A DNA stretch of 64,000 nt, taken from Mycolicibacterium sp. MU0050 (GTDB lineage: Bacteria > Actinomycetota > Actinomycetes > Mycobacteriales > Mycobacteriaceae). Numbering within the stretch: the first letter of the stretch is position 1; every line of letters starts with the position of its first letter. This document shows positions 1 to 8,245 of this stretch, one piece after another. A program made the position numbers and the translations under genes. Where the stretch lies: assembly GCF_963378085.1 (NCBI RefSeq), contig NZ_OY726395.1:2852001-2916000 (forward strand), in the 5' to 3' direction. The notes beneath the pieces were generated by a model that was not told the DNA's origin, did no database searches, and saw only the letters and a program-made list of their open reading frames with translations.

Positions 1-1285
1 CGCCGTACTGCAAGGTCGGGATCATCGCGTACCACGGGGCTATCGGCCGGACACCGCCCGGGTTGGAGAACAACGCCTTGGTAACCGCCGAATGCAGTGC
101 GGCACTGAAGCAGAACAAGGTCATCAGCGACAGCGAGGTGGGCTGTTCGGCACCCGCGGTGACGATCGAGTCCGGTTCCAGCTCGAAATTGAGTGCGGAG
201 ACGAAACCGGCGGTGCGGGGCAGGTCGGCGAACAGGAAGTTCATGAACAGGTTGCCGACCATGGCCCGGGTGAAATGCGCTTGGGCGTTCAGCGCCCGGT
301 CGATCGAAGGGGACGAACCGTGGGTGCGCACCGTGAGCTGATCGCCGCGTTTTTCCAACTCGACGGTCAGTTTGAACAGCCGCTCCTCCAGCAGCGTCGT
401 GTCGGCGAACTGGTGGGCGCGGTAGATGCCGTCCGGCCAGGCGGCGATGCGGCGGCGCACCTCGGCCTCGGTGGACTCCAGCACCGTACGCAGCGTGGCG
501 ATCAGCAACTCGGCCGACCGCTCGGCCATGAAGTCCTGCATGCGCTGTTCGACCATGCGAGCCGCCGCCAACTTCGACCGGAAGTCGGTGAGCCACAACA
601 ATGGATCGCGTACCTGATTCTGAAAAAGGTTGATCAGGTCGCGCCGGAACGTGTAGTTCTCGCCGACCTTCATCGGCGGGATCCGCACCCCTTCACCGTA
701 AGTGGTGGTGGCGCGCAGAGCGAAGCCTCCCGGATCGAGCGCCGCCCCGTTTTCTCCCTCGTGCACGATCGCTCCGATCCACGCGATGTGCTCGCCCTGC
801 CAATACAGCGGGATCAACAGGGTGTGGTCGGGATTATGGGTGCCGCCGTAGTTGGCGTCGTTGTGGTAGAAGATGTCACCCTCGGCGACACCGACGCTGG
901 GCTCGTCGGCCCAGTACCGGTTGATGAATTTGGGTACCGGCGAAGTGGTCGCCGAAAACATGTTCACCCCACCCGAACTGGCTACCGCAAACTCGCCTTG
1001 GCGGGTGTAGATGCCGACGATCAGATCGCCGTATTTGGCTGCCGGAGCCGCACAGATCTGCTCGAGCATCTGCATCGCAGACTCGAGTACCGCCTCGATA
1101 CGACTCAGCCCGACGGTGATGTCGGTGGGGTCGGTGATCGACCCGATGGCCTCGTCCTCCCTCGCAGTGCGCTCCCGTAGCCGGTACTCGGCGGTGATGT
1201 CGAAGTCCGGCCCATACATCACCGGCTGGTTGGTCAGCAGGTCGCTGAGGAACTCCTGGGCTTCGGTGTCGTCCATCGTGCTCAT
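1..1285 (-). CDS. Hydantoinase B/oxoprolinase-family subunit (beta-like subunit of an acetophenone/acetone carboxylase-type enzyme), partial
   Basis: The reading frame starts at ATG 1285 and is still open at base 1, so about 428 N-terminal residues are visible and the C-terminus lies outside the window. The translation contains HyuB-family landmarks such as GDIFYHNDANYGGTHNPD and the following Gly/Pro-rich stretch. In acetophenone and acetone carboxylases this family supplies the subunit that carboxylates the activated ketone enol; hydantoinases use it for amide hydrolysis. The start overlaps the stop of the upstream alpha'-like gene by 4 nt (ATGA), showing translational coupling in one operon. 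Substrate is inferred from the gene set, not from this sequence alone; a 5-oxoprolinase or hydantoinase role cannot be excluded. Confidence 0.85.
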   Translation of the reverse strand, partial: MSTMDDTEAQEFLSDLLTNQPVMYGPDFDITAEYRLRERTAREDEAIGSITDPTDITVGLSRIEAVLESAMQMLEQICAAPAAKYGDLIVGIYTRQGEFAVASSGGVNMFSATTSPVPKFINRYWADEPSVGVAEGDIFYHNDANYGGTHNPDHTLLIPLYWQGEHIAWIGAIVHEGENGAALDPGGFALRATTTYGEGVRIPPMKVGENYTFRRDLINLFQNQVRDPLLWLTDFRSKLAAARMVEQRMQDFMAERSAELLIATLRTVLESTEAEVRRRIAAWPDGIYRAHQFADTTLLEERLFKLTVELEKRGDQLTVRTHGSSPSIDRALNAQAHFTRAMVGNLFMNFLFADLPRTAGFVSALNFELEPDSIVTAGAEQPTSLSLMTLFCFSAALHSAVTKALFSNPGGVRPIAPWYAMIPTLQYG

Positions 1286-3417
1286 CGCGGGTTCTCCTGT
1301 CGCATCCGGAAGTAGCCGTACTCATCCATCTCCCCGAACCAGCCGGGTTCCACGACGATCGTGGTGTCGGCCGCCTCGACGATGGCCGGGCCGTCGACCC
1401 GGTGTCCGGCCTGCAGCGCGGCATAGGCATACACATCGGTGTGCGCCGGTCCGTCCCGCCAGACGCAGCTCCGCGAGCCGGTCCACGCCGCCGTGACGTC
1501 CGCCGGCGCGACGCCGGGCAGGCGCTTCCGCGCCTGCTCCGGCTCGCGGGGAATCCACGCCCGCAACCGGACCGCGTCGATCGAGACACCGACCTCACGA
1601 GTCAGGGCGAGGTCGCCGAACCGGTCGCCGTACTCGTCGAAATAGGCTCGGATGATCTCCGCCACATCCGCTGGGCCGCGCAATCTGCTGACCGGGCACG
1701 CGATGGTGATGACGAAAAGCTGCCCGGTGGAGCGCATGTCGAGTTCGATGGTGGTCTTCACCTCGTCGGAGGCGAACCCCTGCCCACCGAAATCCTGTTG
1801 CGCGCGGGACTCGAACTCCTCGACGACGGAGTTGAAAACCGCGTAGTCGGTGAGAATGTGCTTGGTCAGCGGGTTGAACAACACCTGCCAGACCGATTGC
1901 TCGTAGATGTGCAGCCTCTCCAGCCCTGCCGCGCCGGTCGCCGAGAAGACCTCGCTGTGCGGCGGAACCACCACCTGATCGGTCCGCAGCGAACTGGCAT
2001 AACCGCACGCGTGCAGCGGTCCGCCGCCGCCGAACGAGAACACGGTGAACTCCTGAGGGTCATAGCCCTTGGTGGTGATCAACTTGAACAGCTCGGAACC
2101 CATCGTCTCGTCCACCACCCGGCGAATTCGCAGCGCCGCTTCGGAAACCGAGATCCCCAGCGGCCGGGCGATGCGCCGTTCGATCGCGCGTTCGGCCCGG
2201 CGTACATCGAGCGTCAACTTGCCGCCGTGGTAGTGCTTCGGGTCGAGATAGCCGAGGACCACGTCGGCGTCGGTGACCGTCGGCTCGGTCCCGCCCTGCC
2301 CGTAGCAGGCGGGCCCGGGGTTCGAACCGGCCGACTCCGGGCCGACCACGATGCCGACGACCGGGTCCAGCCGTGCGATCGACCCACCGCCGGCGCCGAT
2401 CGCCGAAATGTCCATCATCGGCACCTGTACCCGCCAACGGTCGATGACGGGATGAAAATCGTAGAAACGTACCGACCCCGCCACCACCATGCCGACGTCG
2501 AAGGAGGTGCCGCCCATGTCGGTGGTCACCACCTTGTCGAAGCCGTGGGCGGCGGCGACATGCCGCGACCCGTACAACCCGGAAACCGGCCCCGCGTGCA
2601 CAGTGTGGATCGGCGCGGTCGAAGCCAGCGTGCCCATGCCGCCACTGTTGTGCACCAGCAGCAACTCGCCTCGATAGCCGCGGCTGCGGAGCTCGTCGCG
2701 CAACCGCGACAACCGGTCGGCGGTGAACCGATGCAGGTAGGCGTTGATCGTCGCGGTCATGGTGCGGGCATACTCTCCGGACCGCCGGGCAATCTCGTGA
2801 GTGAGGATGACCGGGAAGCGACCGAGGTAGGTGGACGGATACTCGCTTTCGATGATCTCGCGAACCCGCCGCTCGTGTTCGGCGTTGACATGCGAGTTCA
2901 GTAGCGACACAACGAATCCGCGCACGCCTTGGTCGACGAGGTCTTGGACCCGATCGATCACCTCGTCCTCACGCAGCGGGATGAGGATGCGGCCATAGGC
3001 GTCGACCCGTTCGGTGAGCACCGCGATCTGTTCGGGTTCGACGAGCGGTTCCGGACGCCGAGCCCGCGGCAGGTCACGGGCGACCTGGGCGGGCAGCCCA
3101 TCGGCCCACTGCCGACACCGGCCGATCGGTACGGTGTGTTCGTGGCCGGCTGTCGTCAGCAGGCCCAGGCGCGGGCCGTTGCGTTCGATCAGCGCGTTGG
3201 TGCCCAACGTGGTGGCATAGCGAATCGTCTCGGTGTCGGCCAACAGGGCATCGACGTCAAGTCCGCACGCCGACGCGATGGCCTCGATCGCCCGGAAGAA
3301 GCCGATCGCCAGGTCGTGGTGGGTGGTGAGCGCCTTGGCCGTCCGGGGGCCGTCGGACCCGTCGCCGGTGACGACGCAATCGGTGAAGGTACCGCCGATG
3401 TCGACGTTGATCTCCAT
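1282..3417 (-). CDS. Hydantoinase A/oxoprolinase-family ATPase subunit (alpha'-like)
   Basis: 711 residues from ATG 3417 (MEINVDIGGTFTD). The open frame runs further upstream, but the family N-terminus begins exactly here, 8 nt after the gamma-like gene stops. The actin-like ATPase phosphate motifs are visible: DIGGTFTD near residues 6-13, then TDMGGTSFD and GAGGGSI in the middle third. Members of this family phosphorylate the substrate before carboxylation or ring opening. It is about 100 residues longer than its paralogue at 3785-5626, the difference lying largely in the C-terminal region. Two HyuA-like ATPases plus a small zinc subunit and a HyuB subunit is the composition reported for acetophenone carboxylase (alpha, alpha', beta, gamma). 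Assignment of alpha versus alpha' is arbitrary here. Confidence 0.88.
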   Translation of the reverse strand: MEINVDIGGTFTDCVVTGDGSDGPRTAKALTTHHDLAIGFFRAIEAIASACGLDVDALLADTETIRYATTLGTNALIERNGPRLGLLTTAGHEHTVPIGRCRQWADGLPAQVARDLPRARRPEPLVEPEQIAVLTERVDAYGRILIPLREDEVIDRVQDLVDQGVRGFVVSLLNSHVNAEHERRVREIIESEYPSTYLGRFPVILTHEIARRSGEYARTMTATINAYLHRFTADRLSRLRDELRSRGYRGELLLVHNSGGMGTLASTAPIHTVHAGPVSGLYGSRHVAAAHGFDKVVTTDMGGTSFDVGMVVAGSVRFYDFHPVIDRWRVQVPMMDISAIGAGGGSIARLDPVVGIVVGPESAGSNPGPACYGQGGTEPTVTDADVVLGYLDPKHYHGGKLTLDVRRAERAIERRIARPLGISVSEAALRIRRVVDETMGSELFKLITTKGYDPQEFTVFSFGGGGPLHACGYASSLRTDQVVVPPHSEVFSATGAAGLERLHIYEQSVWQVLFNPLTKHILTDYAVFNSVVEEFESRAQQDFGGQGFASDEVKTTIELDMRSTGQLFVITIACPVSRLRGPADVAEIIRAYFDEYGDRFGDLALTREVGVSIDAVRLRAWIPREPEQARKRLPGVAPADVTAAWTGSRSCVWRDGPAHTDVYAYAALQAGHRVDGPAIVEAADTTIVVEPGWFGEMDEYGYFRMRQENPR

Positions 3418-3425
3418 GTGCTGTC

Positions 3426-3788
3426 CTATCGTTCGGCGCCGGCCGCGGCGCCGGGTTCGGAACCCCGGGCGGCGATGAGCGCGTCGACGTCGATGTCCAT
3501 GTCGCGGGTCAGCGGGTGGCCGGGCGGCAGGTACTCGGTCTCGATCTGGGTGGCGCAGTTGGGGCAGTAGTACTCGACGATCCGGCACCAATTCGGATCC
3601 GGCGCGTAACCCCGCTCGCCGGGCAGCCCCACGGGATAGATGTCTCGGGGGTCACGGTCGTAGAGCAGCAGGCCCCGCTTGTAGTCGCTGTCGGCCGGAC
3701 CGATGACGTGCTTGCAGGGCAGGCACACCCACTGTCGGGCGGTGGGATCGATGCCCAGATATTCGGTCATCACGATGGCGTCGCTCAT
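3426..3788 (-). CDS. Acetone carboxylase gamma subunit-like zinc protein
   Basis: 120 residues. The sequence resembles the small gamma subunit of acetone/acetophenone carboxylases, which binds zinc. Cysteines sit at residues 22 and 25 (CLPC), 68, and 75 and 78 (CPNC), the pattern expected for a zinc ribbon. The region GLLLYDRDPRDIYP is typical of the family. It is coupled to the upstream alpha-like gene by a 4-nt ATGA overlap and followed after 8 nt by the alpha'-like gene. The gamma subunit is what separates these carboxylases from plain hydantoinases and oxoprolinases, so this small gene is the strongest argument for a carboxylase. Confidence 0.82.
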   Translation of the reverse strand: MSDAIVMTEYLGIDPTARQWVCLPCKHVIGPADSDYKRGLLLYDRDPRDIYPVGLPGERGYAPDPNWCRIVEYYCPNCATQIETEYLPPGHPLTRDMDIDVDALIAARGSEPGAAAGAER

Positions 3789-5626
3789 GATCGGTTCTCC
3801 CCGCTGTGGATGCGGCGCAACCGGGCGGCGCCGCGCTCATCGATGGTCAAGGTCCAGTCGGGCGGCACGACGCAGGTCGAGGCCGCACCGTCGAGCAGTG
3901 CGGGGCCGGTCAGGGTGAATCCTGTTGGCAAAGCGTCCCGTTCGACGATCGCCGTCGGCAGCACACCATGGCCGTCCCAGAAGATGCCGGCGCTGCGGGC
4001 AGCACTGGCGGCCCCGGCCCCGGCCGGCGCCTCCGAGGACGCCCGGGGCAGCGGATAACGGCCCTCGACGCTCACGTAGTCGCTGCCGTCGCGGGTACTC
4101 GACGACACTTCGATCTGCACCTGTTCGGCGCGGTACCCCTCGCCTCGCATGTCCCGCAGCACCGCCGCCTGCAGCCGCGCCCGCGTATCGTCCTCGCCGG
4201 CCTGCCCGGCGGGCGCCTCGTGCCGGTGCACGATGTCGACGGTGGAAGCTCCGTAGGCCGAGAAGACCGGCGCATACGGCATCACCAGGACGTCGCCGAT
4301 TCCGGCCGCCGCGGCGATCGCCGCGCAATGCGTCGGGCCGTTGCCGCCGAACGCCAGCATGGTGGCCCCCGCCGGGTCGATGCCCCAAGCCGACAATTGC
4401 TCGGCCAGTTGCCGTCCGGTCTCCCGGTGCAAGGAAGCCCGCACCTGCGCGGCCGTCTCGGTGACACTGCGCCCCAGCGCTTCCGCGAGCTGCTGGTAGG
4501 CGCGGTGCGCCGCTTCGACGTCCAGCGGCATTGATCCACCCAGGAATGCCTCGGGCCGTAGGATCCCCAGCACTGCATCGGCATCGGTCACGGTCGGTTC
4601 GGCACCGCCGAGGCCGAAGCAGGCCGGTCCCGGGTGGGCACCCGCGCTGCGCGGGCCGACCCGCAGCACATCGCCATCCAGCCAGGCGATCGAACCGCCG
4701 CCCGCCCCAAAGGGTTCCAGTTGCGGCAGGGCCAGCGAAACCTCCACGCCGGCGACCAGACCGTGCTCGAGCATCCGCACCACACCGTCACTGACGATGC
4801 CGACGTCCAAACTCGTCCCACCCATGTCGACCGTGACCAACGTGTCGATTCCGTAGTCGCCGGCGATCTCGCGAGCCCCCAGCAGCCCGGCCATCGGGCC
4901 CGAGTTGTAAGTCTTGGCGGCAATCGTCCGGGCCACCCGGGCCGCACCGCCGTCGTTGTGCACGATCAGCAGCGGTCGGCGGTAGCCCAGTGACCGCAGG
5001 TGATCCTCGGCGCGGTAGAGGAAGTCGGCGGCGGACGGGTGCACATAAGCGTTGAACAACGCGGTCGCGGTACGTCGACTCACATCGGCATCCGGTACCA
5101 CCGCGCCGGCCGTCAGCAATGGCACTGTGTCCAGGCAGTGCCGCGGGTAGTTGTCCAGGAACGTCTCGGACACCGCCGCGACGACGGAACCGTCGTCACC
5201 GGGGCCGGCGGCCAGCACCAGGCCGCGCGCCCCACGGTGCAGCAGATCCCTGATCTTCGAAAGTGACTGTGCCGCGGCATCATCGCCCTCGGCCAGCTCG
5301 GAAACCATCTCCGGATCGATGAAGACACCGACACCCGCGGCTTCGCCCGCAGGTTCGGCGCTCAACAGGCCGAGGCGGGGTCCGGTGCGTTCGACGACCT
5401 GATTGGTGCCGACGGTGGTCGCATACCGGACCACATCGGTGCTCTCCAGCAGTTCCGAAACGCTGACACCGATCGAATCGGCGGCCGCTTCCAACACGGC
5501 CCGAAAACAGACCAGGAGGTCGTGCGGGGTGGTCAGCGTCTTCACGGAGTGCGCTCGAGCGTTGTGGACGACGAATCCGTCGGTGAACGTCCCGCCGGTG
5601 TCGATGCTGATTGTCGTTCCTGCCAC
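3785..5626 (-). CDS. Hydantoinase A/oxoprolinase-family ATPase subunit (alpha-like), first gene of the carboxylase operon
   Basis: 613 residues, start GTG 5626, with a clear ribosome binding site (AAAGGA on the minus strand at about 5632-5637) 5 nt before it. ATPase motifs: DTGGTFTD near the N-terminus, VDMGGTSLD and FGAGGGSIAW mid-protein. It is the promoter-proximal gene of a four-gene minus-strand operon (alpha, gamma, alpha', beta), and its stop overlaps the gamma start by 4 nt. Shared family membership with the 711-residue alpha' protein suggests an old duplication giving a heteromeric enzyme. A ketone substrate (acetone, acetophenone or similar) is inferred from the gene set; none can be read from the sequence. 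Confidence 0.87.
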   Translation of the reverse strand: MAGTTISIDTGGTFTDGFVVHNARAHSVKTLTTPHDLLVCFRAVLEAAADSIGVSVSELLESTDVVRYATTVGTNQVVERTGPRLGLLSAEPAGEAAGVGVFIDPEMVSELAEGDDAAAQSLSKIRDLLHRGARGLVLAAGPGDDGSVVAAVSETFLDNYPRHCLDTVPLLTAGAVVPDADVSRRTATALFNAYVHPSAADFLYRAEDHLRSLGYRRPLLIVHNDGGAARVARTIAAKTYNSGPMAGLLGAREIAGDYGIDTLVTVDMGGTSLDVGIVSDGVVRMLEHGLVAGVEVSLALPQLEPFGAGGGSIAWLDGDVLRVGPRSAGAHPGPACFGLGGAEPTVTDADAVLGILRPEAFLGGSMPLDVEAAHRAYQQLAEALGRSVTETAAQVRASLHRETGRQLAEQLSAWGIDPAGATMLAFGGNGPTHCAAIAAAAGIGDVLVMPYAPVFSAYGASTVDIVHRHEAPAGQAGEDDTRARLQAAVLRDMRGEGYRAEQVQIEVSSSTRDGSDYVSVEGRYPLPRASSEAPAGAGAASAARSAGIFWDGHGVLPTAIVERDALPTGFTLTGPALLDGAASTCVVPPDWTLTIDERGAARLRRIHSGENRS

Positions 5627-5662
5627 TGCGATCCTTTCGTGGATCCCGTTGGTCGATCTTGC

Positions 5663-5676
5663 GATGTCTTGACATC
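5663..5676. promoter_or_regulatory. Candidate operator: inverted repeat GATGTC-TT-GACATC
   Basis: A perfect 6-bp inverted repeat with a 2-nt centre lies in the 224-bp divergent region, 37 to 50 nt upstream of the carboxylase operon start codon. This is a suitable place for a regulator controlling the operon. The adjacent PucR-type gene is the obvious candidate to bind it, but that is inference; short palindromes also occur by chance. Confidence 0.4.
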
Positions 5677-5838
5677 AACCCTGCTGGCATGCCCGGACGC
5701 CGACAATGTCGCGCCCGGCCACACTCGGGTAGTGGCAGCAACCAACGGCTGCCCTGGCCGGCACTGCGGCTCGTCAGCCGTGCGCTGCGGCATCGGTTCC
5801 GTGCGCCCAGTGGAAAGCGGTGAGGGCCTCCGGCTGTC

Positions 5839-5844
5839 TAGCCT
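5839..5844 (+). promoter_or_regulatory. Predicted -10 box (TAGCCT) for a leaderless pucR-type transcript
   Basis: TAGCCT fits the mycobacterial -10 pattern TANNNT and is followed by 6 nt and then ATG 5851, so transcription would begin at or next to the start codon. No convincing -35 hexamer is seen 17 nt upstream, and there is no ribosome binding site in front of the gene, as expected for a leaderless message. Confidence 0.5.
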
Positions 5845-5850
5845 CGGGCC

Positions 5851-7092
5851 ATGAGTACGCCTGTCATCACCCCGAGGTCAGATCACGACGGCGCCGGGCC
5901 CCAGCCGTGGATGTGGCTGTTTGACTGGCTGAGCGACGAATACGACAGCATCCTCGATCAGCTGACCGCCGAAGTGCTCGGTGAACTGCCCGAACTCGCA
6001 TTCGCCCCGCAACGGCCCGAGGTCCACGTCCGCGAAGCCATCGGCGCGCACTTGGGCACACTGCACCACGTGCTGAGCCAGTCCGGCGAGATGAGTCAGG
6101 TGATCCTGCCGGCGATCTTCGACGACTACACGCGACGCCTCGCTCGTGACGAAACACCGCCGCTGCCGGTCCTGCTGCGCTCCTTCGAGAAGATTCACGC
6201 CAATCTGTGGAAGCAACTACTCACCTCGCTGCGCAGTGCGCCCCGACGGATACCGCCACACGACCACGCCGAGCTACTCGAGTTCGCATCGGCGCGACTG
6301 TTCCAGTACTTCCATTCGGTGACAACCCAAACCGCTCGGGCCTACGAGGCCGCCCGATCGCTGCACCAGATGCGCAACGCCGCCGCCCGACACGACATGA
6401 TCACCAGGGTGCTGGCCGGCGAGGTCGAGCAGGGCGAGGCCGAACTGCTGTTGCGCCACGAGTTCAACACCACTCAAATCGCTTACGTGGCAACCTTCGA
6501 CGACCATGACCTGGCCGACCGACTGGACACCACGTTGTCGCATCTGGGCGGGCGGCTCGGCGCGCGCCACCATCTGGCGCTGCGTGGACCCGAAGGGTGC
6601 TACGGCTGGTTCAGCGCGCTGCGGGACAACTGGTTCACCGCGGTGAAGGAGCTACCGGTCCCCGACTCGGTCGTACTATGCCTGGGCGCTCCGCATGAGG
6701 GTCTGACCGGCTTTCGCCAAAGTCGCGCCGAAGCCCTGGAGTGCCACCGGATCGCGCAGGCCGAACGGCGCACCGGCGTCGTGCTTTTCGAAGACGTGGC
6801 CCATCTCGCCCTGGCCACCCGAGATCTCGCCGCCGCCAGAGCCCTGGTCGAACGGGAGCTCGGGCGACTCTTCGCCGAGGATGAGGCCGCGTCGCGGCTA
6901 CTGGAAACACTGGGTGTGTACCTTGACGAGCTGGCCAGCCCGACCCGGACGGCACGCCGGATGTATCTGCATCCGAACACGGTGATCAAGCGACTGGAGC
7001 GAATCGAAGAATGCCTCGGTCGGCCGGTGTCCCCGAGCAGCCTCAACCTGCGGATGGCGGTCGAACTCGCGCCTCTGGTCCGAGTCCTGTAA
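5851..7092 (+). CDS. PucR/CdaR-type helix-turn-helix regulator
   Basis: 413 residues from ATG 5851. The C-terminal 60 residues carry the PucR-family helix-turn-helix, including SPTRTARRMYLHPNTV and the KRLERIEE continuation. The N-terminal part is mostly helical and lacks a recognisable ligand-binding domain name; the middle (about residues 180-310) fits the GGDEF-related region common in this family. It is divergent from the carboxylase operon, and PucR-type activators next to acetone-carboxylase-like operons are a familiar arrangement in actinobacteria. Its likely job is to switch the operon on in response to a ketone or alcohol. Effector unknown. Confidence 0.82.
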   Translation: MSTPVITPRSDHDGAGPQPWMWLFDWLSDEYDSILDQLTAEVLGELPELAFAPQRPEVHVREAIGAHLGTLHHVLSQSGEMSQVILPAIFDDYTRRLARDETPPLPVLLRSFEKIHANLWKQLLTSLRSAPRRIPPHDHAELLEFASARLFQYFHSVTTQTARAYEAARSLHQMRNAAARHDMITRVLAGEVEQGEAELLLRHEFNTTQIAYVATFDDHDLADRLDTTLSHLGGRLGARHHLALRGPEGCYGWFSALRDNWFTAVKELPVPDSVVLCLGAPHEGLTGFRQSRAEALECHRIAQAERRTGVVLFEDVAHLALATRDLAAARALVERELGRLFAEDEAASRLLETLGVYLDELASPTRTARRMYLHPNTVIKRLERIEECLGRPVSPSSLNLRMAVELAPLVRVL

Positions 7093-7097
7093 ATCTC

Positions 7098-7160
7098 CGC
7101 CGAAACGGCATTCCAGCAGCGAAAGTGCGAGTCAACCCCTGCTGGAATGCCGTTTCGGCG
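7098..7160. terminator. Perfect 22-bp inverted repeat between convergent genes; bidirectional terminator or palindromic repeat element
   Basis: Left arm 7098-7119 and right arm 7139-7160 are exact reverse complements, with a 19-nt loop. The repeat begins 5 nt after the stop of the PucR gene and ends 8 nt before the stop of the truncated reductase on the other strand, the usual position for a two-way terminator. There is no U-tract. Arms of this length with no mismatch are unusual and would also fit a dispersed palindromic repeat. Confidence 0.65.
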
Positions 7161-7168
7161 CAGAGAAG

Positions 7169-7336
7169 TTAAGCGCGGACCAGCTCGAACAACGGGATCG
7201 TCCGGCTGGTCTTGGCCTGGTATTCGGCGAACACCGGGGCCCGCTCGATGCTCTTGGGGTAGGCCGCGTCCCGCTCGTCGGCGGGCAGTTCCCGGGCCGT
7301 CGCGTCGTAGGCCTCGGTCCCCACCTCTACATGCGC
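7169..7336 (-). pseudogene. C-terminal remnant of a deazaflavin (F420)-dependent nitroreductase-family protein
   Basis: About 55 residues starting RAHVEVGTEAYD and ending SRTIPLFELVRA look like the C-terminus of the F420-dependent nitroreductase/quinone reductase family (Ddn-like, usually about 140-150 aa). The N-terminal half, which should carry the F420-binding segments, is absent: upstream of 7336 the frame holds unrelated sequence (it is open to 7417) and no family-like residues continue in the other frames. The gene therefore seems to be the end of a deleted copy. It lies directly beside the 7098-7160 inverted repeat, so a rearrangement there is plausible. Confidence 0.65.
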
Positions 7337-7454
7337 GCGCAACGTGATCGGCGAACGCCTGCTGGGCTTCCCGCGCGAACCCGCAGCGGACCGCGGCATA
7401 CCGTTCAACGAGGTCAAACGCGGACGATCCTGACCTGGTGCCGGCCGGTGACAC

Positions 7455-7460
7455 TAAAGT
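7455..7460 (+). promoter_or_regulatory. Predicted -10 box (TAAAGT) for the NTF2-like gene
   Basis: TAAAGT matches TANNNT and is separated from ATG 7468 by 7 nt, predicting a leaderless or nearly leaderless message. No ribosome binding site precedes the start. Confidence 0.4.
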
Positions 7461-7467
7461 GGCGGCC

Positions 7468-7902
7468 ATGACCGACACCAGCACCGATATCTCCCCCGCA
7501 CTGGCGGCGTCCCAGGCATCCTGGGCGGCGGTCCACGCCAACGACCGCGAGGCGTGGCTGGCCCTGATGGCCGACGACGTCCTGATCGAGGACCCCATCG
7601 GCCAGGCGCCCACCAACGCCGACGGCACCGGCGTGCGCGGCAAGGAGAAGGTGTACGAGTTCTACGACAACACCATCGCCCGGGCCACGGCCCGCCGGAT
7701 CACCTGCGAGGAGACGTTCCCGTCGAGCTCCCCGCAGGAGATCGCCCACATCCTCAATCTGCACTTCGAGTTCGAGGGCGGCGTGACCAGCGATGTCCGC
7801 GGGATCTTCACCTACCGGGTGAACGACGCCGGCAAGCTGACCAACCTGCGCGGCTACTGGAACATGGATGCCATGAAGTTCGGTCAGATCGAACAGAACT
7901 GA
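7468..7902 (+). CDS. NTF2-like/SnoaL-fold protein (ketosteroid-isomerase-like)
   Basis: 144 residues from ATG 7468 (MTDTSTD). The frame is open upstream, but this ATG follows a -10-like box by 7 nt and begins where family members begin. The pattern of an N-terminal helix pair, then LMADDVLIEDPIG, a Gly-rich turn and a C-terminal beta-rich half ending in GYWNMDAMKF is typical of the SnoaL/NTF2-like fold. Family members include steroid delta-isomerases and many uncharacterised small-molecule-binding proteins; mycobacteria have many. No neighbour points to a particular pathway, so the substrate is unknown. Confidence 0.78.
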   Translation: MTDTSTDISPALAASQASWAAVHANDREAWLALMADDVLIEDPIGQAPTNADGTGVRGKEKVYEFYDNTIARATARRITCEETFPSSSPQEIAHILNLHFEFEGGVTSDVRGIFTYRVNDAGKLTNLRGYWNMDAMKFGQIEQN

Positions 7903-7919
7903 GGCGCGGCGCCCGCGCC

Positions 7920-8195
7920 GTGTGTCAGTACGGTGGATGCCGGGACATCCCGCTGCTGCGCGACGACATCGCCGGGCACATGCCGGTGTTCCACCACGGC
8001 GGCTCGGCCAGCCGCGCGCTCGGCGACGGCGACCGGCCGAAGGCGCGCGCCCAGCTGGCGGCCACGCCGGCGAAGTTGCGAGCGCACTGGCTCGGCGAGC
8101 AGACCGGGCTGTTCGACGGCGACGACTGGGACACCGCGATCGCGGCCGGGCACCGCGCACACCCCGGCCGGTCGATGATCGCCGAGGGACAATAG
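7920..8195 (+). CDS. Hemerythrin HHE-like protein, C-terminally truncated
   Basis: A 91-residue frame from GTG 7920. It opens with CQYGGCRDIPLL, which resembles the CxYCGC start of actinobacterial hemerythrin-domain proteins, although one cysteine is a glycine here. It then has paired histidines (AGHMPVFHH) and LRAHWLGEQTGLF, matching the HxxxE iron-ligand motif. The second half of the four-helix bundle (HxxxH and HxxxxD ligands) is missing: the frame ends soon after in a non-family tail. Normal members are about 150-200 residues. It could be a decayed gene; a functional one-half bundle seems unlikely. Confidence 0.5.
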   Translation: MCQYGGCRDIPLLRDDIAGHMPVFHHGGSASRALGDGDRPKARAQLAATPAKLRAHWLGEQTGLFDGDDWDTAIAAGHRAHPGRSMIAEGQ

Positions 8196-8245
8196 GACGA
8201 CGACGCGCTCCGGCAGCGCAGCGGCATCCGCGCACAAAGGAGCAC

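Noticed and set aside
8196..8245. Rifamycin-associated element before helD.
   Set aside because: No palindrome of that type occurs between the hemerythrin-like frame and the start codon.
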